NCBI GenBank assembly: GCA_018400395.1
Contig: JAGYMN010000077.1
Location: forward strand, 1-5,695
Direction of reading: 5' to 3'
Source of the DNA: Actinomycetota bacterium
GTDB lineage: Bacteria; Actinomycetota; Humimicrobiia; Humimicrobiales; Humimicrobiaceae
DNA: 5,695 nt
Position numbers and translations under genes: made by a program. Positions 1 to 5,695 of the stretch are shown piece after piece. Position 1 is the first letter of the stretch; every line of letters starts with the position of its first letter. Below the pieces are notes generated by a model. The model saw nothing but the letters and a program-made list of their open reading frames with translations. It searched no databases and had not been told where the DNA came from.

Positions 1-3000
1 GCAGGATTGAAGCGGTACAAGGGCCAGTAACCGGCTTCCACTGCTTTTTTCTCCTCAACCTGTGAGTATCTCATATCAATACCGTGGTTGATACAGGGAC
101 TGTAAGCTATTATAAGCGAGGGCCCTTCGTATTGCTCAGCTTCAACAAATGCCCTGAGTGTCTGTTTCGGACTTGCCCCCATCGCAATCTGGGCAACATA
201 CACATAACCATAATTCATGGCCATAAGCCCGAGGTCTTTTTTCTTAACTTTTTTACCTGAAGCAGCAAATTTTGCAACAGCCCCCAGGGGAGTAGATTTT
301 GAAGACTGACCTCCCGTATTTGAATACACTTCTGTATCAAAGACAAGGATATTTATATTCTCCCCCGATGCAAGCACATGGTCCAGGCCGCCATATCCTA
401 TATCATAAGCCCAGCCATCTCCACCAAAAGCCCATACTGACTTTTTGATCAAATAGTCCTTAAGCTCCAGTATTTTTTCTTTTAGTTCATTGGCCTTTTC
501 GTCCTTAAAATTGTTCTTAAATAACTTTAAGATTTTTTTGGTAGATTCTTTGCTTGCATCAGCATTCTCTTTTCCTTCAATCCATTCGGTTATCGCTTCC
601 TTTACTCCGGGATCTATATCCATCTCATACAGCTGCTTCAAATAGCTTTCAATCCTGTTTCTCATATATTTTATTGCCAGAAGCATACCGTATGCATATT
701 CAGCATTATCTTCAAATAAAGAATTTGCCCATGCCGGGCCCTTTCCTTCATCATTTACCGTATAAGGAGTCGTGGGAGCAGAGCCGCCCCAGATAGACGA
801 ACAACCTGTGGCATTGCCTATAAGCATCCTGTCACCGAATAGCTGGGTAACAAGTTTTGCATAAGGGGTCTCACCACACCCGGGGCAGGCACCTGAAAAC
901 TCCAGTAATGGTTTTCTAAACTGGCTGCTTATAACTGAATTAATAGTTGCAACATCTTCTTTTACCGGAACTTTTGAAGCAAAATCCCAGTTCTCAGCTT
1001 CCTTCATCTGTGAATCAAGAGGCTTCATAATCAGCGACTTCTCTTTTGTAGGGCAAACATCCACACAATTTCCACAACCCGTGCAATCAAGTGGACTTAC
1101 CTGCATCCTGAAAGAATACCGGTCCATGCCCTTGCCTCTTGCCTTGATAGTCTTAAAGTCATCCGGTGCATTTTTTAATTCCTGATCGGTAACAAGTACG
1201 GGTCTTATGCAGGCATGGGGGCAGACATATGAGCACATGTTGCACTGGATACATTTATCTTCCTGCCATTCCGGAACATTTATGGCAACACCTCTCTTCT
1301 CATATGCGGATGTCCCCTGCGGGAATGTGCCGTCTTCTGCTCCGACAAACGCGCTTACGGGAATACTGTCACCTTCCTGCCTGTTCATTACCCTTAAAAT
1401 ATTCTTTATAAAATCAGGCTCCTGAGCTTCCGCTACCTCTTCTATTTCTACAGCATCCTTCCAGCCGGCCGGAATGCTGACTTTCTTTAATGAGCCTATT
1501 CCTTTATCCACAGCCTGATAATTCATATTTACAATTTTTTCACCTTTTCTGCCATATGTCTTCTTTATGGCTTCCTTCACATATTTTATTGCGTCATCAA
1601 TGGGTATTACCTTTGCAAGCTTAAAGAAAGCAGCCTGCATAATCATATTTATTCTGCTTCCCAGCCCAATCTCAGCTGCTATGCTGGTAGCATCAATTAT
1701 ATAAAAATCTATATTATTTTGAGAAAGATATCTTTTTATATCCGCCGGCAGCTTTTCATCAAGCTCCTCTTCGCTCCATTTACAATTTAAAACGAAAGAC
1801 CCGCCTTTTTTTAACCCTTTAAGCAGGTCATATTGCCTAACATAGGCCTGATTGTGACAGGCCACAAAATCTGCGCTGGTTATAAGGTAAGTGGATTTAA
1901 TCGGAGATTTTCCAAACCTGAGATGGGAAACGGTAAGTCCTCCTGATTTTCTGGAGTCATAAGCAAAATAACCCTGTGCATACAGGTCAGTATTATCACC
2001 TATTATTTTAATTGCATCCTTGTTTGCTCCAACCGTACCATCTCCGCCCAGTCCCCAGAATTTACATCTTATTGTACCTTCCGGAGTGGTCTCGATTTCT
2101 TCTTTTACCTCAAGAGATGTATGGGTAACATCATCATTTATACCTATGGTAAATCCATTTTTAGGATTATCCGATTTTAAATTATCAAAAACAGCCTTTA
2201 TCTGACCTGGAGTTGTATCCTTTGAGCCAAGTCCATATCTTCCGCCAACAATTACGGGCTTTCTTTCCATATCTGAATATACAGTTTTAATATCCATATA
2301 AAGAGGCTCCCCTATTGAGCCTGGCTCTTTAGTGCGGTCCAGGACAGCAATTTTTTTAACTGTTTCCGGCACGGATTTTAAGAAAAACTCAGTAGAGAAT
2401 GGACGATAAAGATGAACTTTAACCACTCCTACCTTTTCGCCCATTTTGTTTAGATAGCTGACAGTCTCATCTATAGTATCCGTAACAGACCCCATTGCCA
2501 CAATGATATACTCAGCATCTCTGGCGCCTACATAATTAAACGGCCTGTATTCTCTTCCTGTTAGCTTACTTATCTCTTTCATGTATTCTTCGACTATACC
2601 GGGAACCTTTTCGTAAAACCTGTTTGAAGATTCCCTTGCCTGGAAAAATATATCAGGATTCTGGGCCGTACCTCTTGTGACCGGATGTTCCGGGTTCAAT
2701 GCTCTCTGGCGAAACTTTTTTAAGGCATCCTCATCAACTAATTTTCTAAAATCTTCATAATCTATTAACTCGATCTTCTGTATCTCATGTGAGCTCCTGA
2801 AACCGTCAAAGAAATGTAAAAATGGCACTCTTGACTTAATTGCACTCAAATGTGCCACTCCAGCCAGATCCATTATCTCCTGTATTGAACCTGATGCCAG
2901 CAGGCCAAAACCAGTCTGTCTTACTGCCATAACATCCGAATGGTCACCAAATATAGAAAGGGCATGTGACGCAACAGCTCTTGCACTTACATGAAAAACA

Positions 3001-3317
3001 CCGGGTAAAAGTTCCCCTGATATTTTATACATATTAGGAATCATCAAAAGAAGCCCCTGCGAAGCTGTAAAAGTGGAAGTAAGAGAACCTGCCGCAAGCG
3101 AACCATGAAGCGCACCTGATGCACCTCCTTCAGATTGAAGCTCGCTTACACTAACTGCGTCTCCAAACATATTTTTCCTTCCATGCGCAGACCATTCATC
3201 AACATACTCGCCCATGGGAGAAGATGGTGTAATAGGATAAATAGCAGCTACTTCGGTAAACGCGTATGCTACATGCGCTGCCGCCATATTGCCATCCATT
3301 GATTTCATTTTTCTCAT
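1..3317 (-). CDS. nifJ: Pyruvate:ferredoxin (flavodoxin) oxidoreductase, 3' end cut by window edge
   Basis: This enzyme oxidatively decarboxylates pyruvate with CoA to acetyl-CoA and CO2 in the cytoplasm, reducing ferredoxin or flavodoxin. The frame is open for 1105 codons without a stop. The family is usually about 1170-1200 residues, so roughly 65-90 C-terminal residues are missing. The N-terminal domain carries YPITPSS (Thr30), QSEGG (Glu63) and Arg113, matching the catalytic Thr, Glu and Arg of characterised enzymes. An EKR motif lies at 673-675. Two [4Fe-4S] ferredoxin motifs follow (Cys689/692/695/699 and Cys745/748/751/755). The C-terminal thiamine-diphosphate domain has the proximal-cluster cysteines 811, 814, 839 and 1075, plus GGDGWAYD from 965 and a DTEVYSNTGGQ motif near 990-1003. 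All catalytic and cluster residues I could check are present. ATG at 3317 is chosen because AAAGGGG lies 8 bases upstream; ATG at 3308 is a weaker alternative. Family assignment is near certain; the electron acceptor is not shown. Confidence 0.97.
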   Translation of the reverse strand, partial: MRKMKSMDGNMAAAHVAYAFTEVAAIYPITPSSPMGEYVDEWSAHGRKNMFGDAVSVSELQSEGGASGALHGSLAAGSLTSTFTASQGLLLMIPNMYKISGELLPGVFHVSARAVASHALSIFGDHSDVMAVRQTGFGLLASGSIQEIMDLAGVAHLSAIKSRVPFLHFFDGFRSSHEIQKIELIDYEDFRKLVDEDALKKFRQRALNPEHPVTRGTAQNPDIFFQARESSNRFYEKVPGIVEEYMKEISKLTGREYRPFNYVGARDAEYIIVAMGSVTDTIDETVSYLNKMGEKVGVVKVHLYRPFSTEFFLKSVPETVKKIAVLDRTKEPGSIGEPLYMDIKTVYSDMERKPVIVGGRYGLGSKDTTPGQIKAVFDNLKSDNPKNGFTIGINDDVTHTSLEVKEEIETTPEGTIRCKFWGLGGDGTVGANKDAIKIIGDNTDLYAQGYFAYDSRKSGGLTVSHLRFGKSPIKSTYLITSADFVACHNQAYVRQYDLLKGLKKGGSFVLNCKWSEEELDEKLPADIKRYLSQNNIDFYIIDATSIAAEIGLGSRINMIMQAAFFKLAKVIPIDDAIKYVKEAIKKTYGRKGEKIVNMNYQAVDKGIGSLKKVSIPAGWKDAVEIEEVAEAQEPDFIKNILRVMNRQEGDSIPVSAFVGAEDGTFPQGTSAYEKRGVAINVPEWQEDKCIQCNMCSYVCPHACIRPVLVTDQELKNAPDDFKTIKARGKGMDRYSFRMQVSPLDCTGCGNCVDVCPTKEKSLIMKPLDSQMKEAENWDFASKVPVKEDVATINSVISSQFRKPLLEFSGACPGCGETPYAKLVTQLFGDRMLIGNATGCSSIWGGSAPTTPYTVNDEGKGPAWANSLFEDNAEYAYGMLLAIKYMRNRIESYLKQLYEMDIDPGVKEAITEWIEGKENADASKESTKKILKLFKNNFKDEKANELKEKILELKDYLIKKSVWAFGGDGWAYDIGYGGLDHVLASGENINILVFDTEVYSNTGGQSSKSTPLGAVAKFAASGKKVKKKDLGLMAMNYGYVYVAQIAMGASPKQTLRAFVEAEQYEGPSLIIAYSPCINHGIDMRYSQVEEKKAVEAGYWPLYRFNP

Positions 3318-3325
3318 TCCTGATT

Positions 3326-3332
3326 CCCCTTT
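3326..3332 (-). promoter_or_regulatory. Ribosome binding site of nifJ
   Basis: On the minus strand AAAGGGG ends 8 bases before the ATG at 3317. A second purine stretch, AGGA, sits directly before that ATG and could instead serve the in-frame ATG at 3308. The stronger match and normal spacing favour 3317. Confidence 0.7.
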
Positions 3333-3354
3333 AATTTTTATTGAGATTGTAATC

Positions 3355-3379
3355 AAAAGCCTGTCTTTTAAAGCAGGCT
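3355..3379 (-). terminator. GC-rich hairpin with short T run: weak recR-operon terminator or nifJ leader hairpin
   Basis: On the minus strand a 6-bp perfect stem AGCCTG/CAGGCT (3379-3374 with 3363-3358) can extend by three inner pairs around a 3-base loop, with one bulged base. It is followed by TTTTGATT, so the T run is short. It is the only terminator-like structure between recR and nifJ. It also lies downstream of the predicted nifJ promoter, so nifJ transcripts would have to pass through it. That suggests a leaky terminator, an attenuator or a stabilising leader hairpin rather than a strong stop. In the plus direction it is followed by A residues and would not terminate. Confidence 0.4.
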
Positions 3380-3394
3380 AAAAAATATTATAAA

Positions 3395-3418
3395 TTGCCT
3401 CCGGGCAAAACCTTAAGG
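3395..3418. promoter_or_regulatory. Two adjacent palindromes at the predicted nifJ start site, possible operator
   Basis: An 8-base perfect palindrome CCTTAAGG (3411-3418) is followed, in the nifJ direction, by an inverted repeat of TTGCC and GGCAA arms around a 4-base centre (3395-3408). Both lie immediately downstream of the extended -10, spanning the predicted transcription start, where a bound repressor could block initiation or escape. I do not recognise the site as belonging to a named regulator. The second repeat could equally act as a small RNA hairpin in the leader. Short palindromes arise by chance, so this is tentative. Confidence 0.3.
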
Positions 3419-3447
3419 ATTATATCATAATAAGAACTTTTTTTTAA
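3419..3447 (-). promoter_or_regulatory. Sigma-A-type extended -10 promoter for nifJ
   Basis: Read on the minus strand, a perfect TATAAT (3424-3419) is preceded by TGA (3427-3425), giving a full extended -10 (TGnTATAAT). A weak -35, TTAAAA (3447-3442), lies exactly 17 bases upstream. Transcription would start near 3412-3413, leaving a leader of about 95 bases before nifJ. A second TATAAT (3392-3387) lies downstream, but its best -35 (TTAAGG, 18-base spacing) is poor. The promoter starts about 25 bases after the recR stop, so nifJ can be expressed independently of the dnaX-ybaB-recR operon. This is a sequence match only, in AT-rich DNA. Confidence 0.6.
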
Positions 3448-3471
3448 CAAAACGGTCAGACAACAAAATAA

Positions 3472-4071
3472 TTATATTTCCCTGCGGTCTGTAATTGCTC
3501 TTCCTATGGTTATCTCATCTGCATATTCGAGGTCTCCCCCCACCGGAAGCCCGCTTGCCAGCATGGTCGTCCTTACCCCCAGGGGTGAAAGCATCTTCTT
3601 TATAAACATCGCTGTACTCTCTCCCTCTACGGTTGGATTTAAAGCTATAATTACCTCGTCTACCTTCTCTTTCCTGACCCTCTCCATCAAAAGGGGTATC
3701 CCAAGCTCTTCAGGACCTATATCCTCTATTGGTGAAAGAAGCCCGCGCAGAACATGGTAAACACCACGGTACCTGCCTGTTTTCTCAATTAATACAACAT
3801 CTCCCACATCTTCGACAACACAGACCTTCTTATGGTCCCTTGATGTGTCCCCGCATATATGGCATATATCACCCTCAGAAATATTTCGGCACAGCCTGCA
3901 GAATCTTACTTTTTCCTTCATTTCTATAAGACTCCGGGCAAAATTATTTACCTGTTCCGGAGTCTGCTTTAAAAGGTAGTATACTATCCTCCTTGCAGAT
4001 TTGGGTCCTATTGAGGGTAGTTTCCTGAATTCATTTATTAGTTTTTCTACACTCTTTATATATAGCGGCAT
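3472..4071 (-). CDS. recR: Recombination mediator protein RecR
   Basis: RecR works with RecO and RecF to load RecA on gapped single-stranded DNA in recombinational repair. The 199-residue protein is complete and of normal family length. A helix-hairpin-helix (LPSIGPKSARRI, 18-29) begins the DNA-binding part. The zinc finger keeps all four cysteines (58, 61, 70, 73). The Toprim domain runs from about 80 to 175, with VVEDVGD (Glu87) and ALNPTVEGE (143-151), and the family signature GLPVGGDLEYADE lies at 174-186. An in-frame TGA four codons before the ATG at 4071 rules out a longer start, and the next Met is residue 51. The ribosome site is weak (GAAAG, about 6 bases away). The gene lies 28 bases after ybaB in the same direction, the usual dnaX-ybaB-recR order, and is probably transcribed with them. 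Confidence 0.98.
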   Translation of the reverse strand: MPLYIKSVEKLINEFRKLPSIGPKSARRIVYYLLKQTPEQVNNFARSLIEMKEKVRFCRLCRNISEGDICHICGDTSRDHKKVCVVEDVGDVVLIEKTGRYRGVYHVLRGLLSPIEDIGPEELGIPLLMERVRKEKVDEVIIALNPTVEGESTAMFIKKMLSPLGVRTTMLASGLPVGGDLEYADEITIGRAITDRREI

Positions 4072-4099
4072 TTTATACTTTCAGCAATAATCAAAGAAA

Positions 4100-4414
4100 T
4101 CAAAAAAGGCCCGGCAGGCTCATTCCTCCCGTAAGGGCAGACATTTTATTTTTTGCCTCATCTTTTGATTTTTTCAAAGCATCGTTTACGGCCACCAGAA
4201 CCATATCTTCGACCATCTCCATATCTTCTGCACCTATCATCTCAGTATTAAGTCTTACTTCCAGCACTTCCTGGTCTCCATTTACTTTTACCTTTACAGC
4301 CCCTCCGCCGGCAGAAGCTTCGAATTCCATCTTCTTTAACTCTTCCTGAATCTCTAAGGCTCTTTTCTGCATTATCTTAGCCTGTTTCATCATCTGCTGC
4401 ATGTTGAAACTCAA
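4100..4414 (-). CDS. ybaB: YbaB/EbfC-family nucleoid-associated DNA-binding protein
   Basis: This is a small dimeric DNA-binding protein of the YbaB/EbfC family (YaaK in Bacillus), thought to coat the nucleoid; its exact cellular role is not settled. The 104 residues match the usual size. A Met/Gln/Lys-rich N-terminal helix (MQQMMKQAKIMQKR, 5-18) continues through EIQEELKKMEF. The family's glycine turn (AGGGAVKVKVNG, 35-46), a beta stretch with QEVLEVRLN, a second helical region and the typical GMSLPGLF terminus follow. The start is TTG at 4414: AAAGGAG sits 5 bases before it, whereas the first ATG (4402) would be 17 bases from that site. The start lies two bases after the dnaX stop, so translation is probably coupled. 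recR follows after 28 bases. Confidence 0.95.
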   Translation of the reverse strand: MSFNMQQMMKQAKIMQKRALEIQEELKKMEFEASAGGGAVKVKVNGDQEVLEVRLNTEMIGAEDMEMVEDMVLVAVNDALKKSKDEAKNKMSALTGGMSLPGLF

Positions 4415-4416
4415 TT

Positions 4417-5695
4417 TTACTCCTTTATCCCGAACTTTTTTTTAAAATATTTTATCACATCTTCTCCGCTGTCTTTACCGGATTTCTTTTCCCGGTCACT
4501 TCCAGTTTCTTCCTGTAACGGCCCTGATTCCATTTTATCTTCCAAAGATTTTCCCATACCATTGTAATATTCCGGTACATCTTCGGAGATTCCCTTACCT
4601 GCATTACCCCGGGGGCTTTCATAAACAGTATCTTCAAAAGCCTTAGTATCATCGTCTGGGAAATCTGCTGGTTTTGCCCCGGAGAAAGATTTTACAGTCT
4701 CAAACACCACAGGATATTTCATTCCGGTGACTTCCATTATAACAGAAGAAATTATATTTGAATTTACACGCTTATTTAAATGATCTTTATGCCATTTTTT
4801 ATTTTCATCAAGATAAAAGTATAAGGTATTTTCTTCCAGGCGGCCCGGAACAGATTCTAAAAACATTGCATGTACTGATATCTTTTTCTTTTTTAATATA
4901 TCTAGCACTCTGTCCATGCTGTTCTTTATGGATTCAAAATCACCTTCGCCCTTTATAATGTCCGGATCTTCTTTCTTTAAATCTTCGGTATCATCATTCA
5001 CCCTGCTGCTTATTTCCTGTATGTTTTTGTCCACTGCAGTGCTGCCTTCATCTCTTTTATCTTCGGGATCCGTCATTTCTGCATCCGCCGCATCAGGATT
5101 CTGAATTTGATCTCTACCTGCAGATGTTTTATTAGACAGGCTATTAATTTTTCTTTCTAAAGCGCTTAATCTGGCATCCAATGCCCTGGCCTTTTTTTCA
5201 AACCGACCATCGTCTAAAACCATATAATTTATTGCCTGTATCATGAATGATTTAAAGAAAATCTTTGAGCTCTCGCCCCATTTTACCTGTTTTAAAAGCT
5301 CGGTGAAATGCCCGATATAATACTCGATCTCTTCGTTCTGCAGCACTTCAGCCTGCTGGATGTATCTATCCATGTAATCTCCGGCAATTTCCATTATTTC
5401 AGATGATTTTTCATAATTTTTTACAACGTAGAGATCATAGAGATGGTCGATAAGGCCGGATACAAAATCCTTTATATTATGATTGTCCTTTATTATGCTG
5501 TCTACCATCGACAGGCCTCTTTTTACATCCCTTACAGCCAGAACATCAATAAACTCAAAGAGCATATCCAGATCCACAACACCAAGAAGTGAGACTACCT
5601 CACCGGGTCCTATTTTACTATTACCATATGCTGCAAGCTGTTCAAGTATTCCTTCAGCGTCCCTGAGGCTTCCATCTGCATATCTTGCTAAAAGC
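4417..5695 (-). CDS. dnaX: DNA polymerase III subunit tau (gamma/tau), 5' end cut by window edge
   Basis: DnaX is the ATPase motor of the clamp loader that places the beta clamp on primed DNA; the full-length tau form also ties the loader to the polymerase. The window holds 425 C-terminal codons. The frame stays open to the right edge, so the GTG at 5577 is internal. The first residues include ADGSLRDAEG, the sensor-2 motif (Arg at window residue 11). By comparison with E. coli Arg215, about 200 N-terminal residues with the Walker and zinc motifs are missing. The helical collar domain follows to about residue 175. Next come an acidic, probably disordered linker (about 190-258), a conserved C-terminal domain (about 258-345, starting SMDRVLDILKKKK), and a Gly/Asp/Glu/Lys-rich tail ending VIKYFKKKFGIKE. 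The stop TAA at 4419-4417 is two bases before ybaB. A canonical slippery heptamer lies at 4888-4894. Confidence 0.96.
   Translation of the reverse strand, partial: LLARYADGSLRDAEGILEQLAAYGNSKIGPGEVVSLLGVVDLDMLFEFIDVLAVRDVKRGLSMVDSIIKDNHNIKDFVSGLIDHLYDLYVVKNYEKSSEIMEIAGDYMDRYIQQAEVLQNEEIEYYIGHFTELLKQVKWGESSKIFFKSFMIQAINYMVLDDGRFEKKARALDARLSALERKINSLSNKTSAGRDQIQNPDAADAEMTDPEDKRDEGSTAVDKNIQEISSRVNDDTEDLKKEDPDIIKGEGDFESIKNSMDRVLDILKKKKISVHAMFLESVPGRLEENTLYFYLDENKKWHKDHLNKRVNSNIISSVIMEVTGMKYPVVFETVKSFSGAKPADFPDDDTKAFEDTVYESPRGNAGKGISEDVPEYYNGMGKSLEDKMESGPLQEETGSDREKKSGKDSGEDVIKYFKKKFGIKE
4420..4426 (-). promoter_or_regulatory. Ribosome binding site of ybaB, inside the end of dnaX
   Basis: The minus-strand AAAGGAG overlaps the last codons of dnaX (Lys-Glu) and ends 5 bases before the TTG at 4414. 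It is the strongest Shine-Dalgarno match in the operon and decides for the TTG start over the ATG at 4402. The overlap suggests translational coupling to dnaX. Confidence 0.75.
4888..4894 (-). other. Candidate -1 frameshift slippery heptamer in dnaX (A AAA AAG)
   Basis: The minus strand reads TTA AAA AAG AAA AAG in the dnaX frame. This places A AAA AAG in exactly the X XXY YYZ phase used by the E. coli dnaX frameshift that makes gamma. A -1 shift would add 26 codons and stop at TGA 4810-4808, removing the rest of the C-terminal domain and tail. No upstream Shine-Dalgarno stimulator is evident. The nearest downstream hairpin (7 bp with one G-T pair, 4834-4850) is about 37 bases away, much further than in known sites. 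The lysine run also fits the conserved LKKKK motif of this domain, so the heptamer may be incidental. Confidence 0.3.

Noticed and set aside
554..2205. Small plus-strand open frames at 554-796, 1207-1425, 1229-1411 and 2020-2205
   Set aside because: All lie opposite the conserved nifJ coding sequence, have no family resemblance or convincing ribosome site, and are shadows of it.
3434..3450. Rex-like redox operator overlapping the nifJ -35 (TTGTTAA at 3450-3444, minus strand)
   Set aside because: Only one half matches the clostridial TTGTTAA-N4-TTAACAA consensus; the other half does not, and the site is in an A-rich run where a half-site is expected by chance.
3318..3471. A small RNA gene or known riboswitch in the recR-nifJ spacer
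   Set aside because: The leader is only about 95 bases, with two short hairpins, and I see no T-box, SAM, TPP or other recognisable riboswitch core.
3506..3929. Plus-strand open frames opposite recR (84 and 66 codons)
   Set aside because: They are antisense to an intact, motif-complete recR, and their residue composition reflects its complement.
4455..5104. Open frames inside or opposite dnaX at 4455-4652 (minus), 4758-4958 and 4916-5104 (plus)
   Set aside because: dnaX is clearly coding across the whole stretch; these are out-of-frame shadows with no recognisable features.
5575..5577. GTG at 5577 as the start of dnaX
   Set aside because: The frame continues upstream to the window edge and encodes the conserved sensor-2 region (ADGSLRDAEG), so this GTG is an internal Val codon.

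Overview
This is an ordinary core-genome window from what looks like an anaerobic, AT-rich, Firmicutes-type bacterium (Clostridia, or possibly Halanaerobiales). That is inferred from the dnaX-ybaB-recR gene order, the single-chain pyruvate:ferredoxin oxidoreductase and the base composition; the sequence alone does not fix a genus. All four genes are on the minus strand, so transcription runs from the right end of the window to the left.

Layout in the direction of transcription. (1) Positions 5695-4417: the C-terminal two thirds of dnaX, the clamp-loader tau subunit, entering the window just before its sensor-2 motif. (2) Positions 4414-4100: ybaB/ebfC, a small nucleoid-associated protein. It starts at TTG two bases after the dnaX stop, and its ribosome binding site lies inside the end of dnaX. 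(3) Positions 4071-3472: recR, complete, a recombination-mediator protein with all four zinc cysteines. These three form a compact replication/repair operon whose promoter is outside the window. (4) A 154-bp spacer (3471-3318) with an extended -10 promoter, two short palindromes and a GC-rich hairpin. (5) Positions 3317-1: nifJ, pyruvate:ferredoxin (flavodoxin) oxidoreductase, 1105 codons seen, with the last few dozen residues beyond the left edge.

DnaX loads the sliding clamp. YbaB and RecR are commonly co-transcribed with it, and RecR acts with RecF/RecO to load RecA at gaps. NifJ is metabolically unrelated: it oxidises pyruvate to acetyl-CoA and passes electrons to ferredoxin or flavodoxin. 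It appears to have its own promoter.

I found no mobile element, CRISPR array, RNA gene or novel multi-gene system. The points most worth a second look are the structured nifJ leader and a canonical A AAA AAG slippery heptamer, in the correct frame, inside dnaX.
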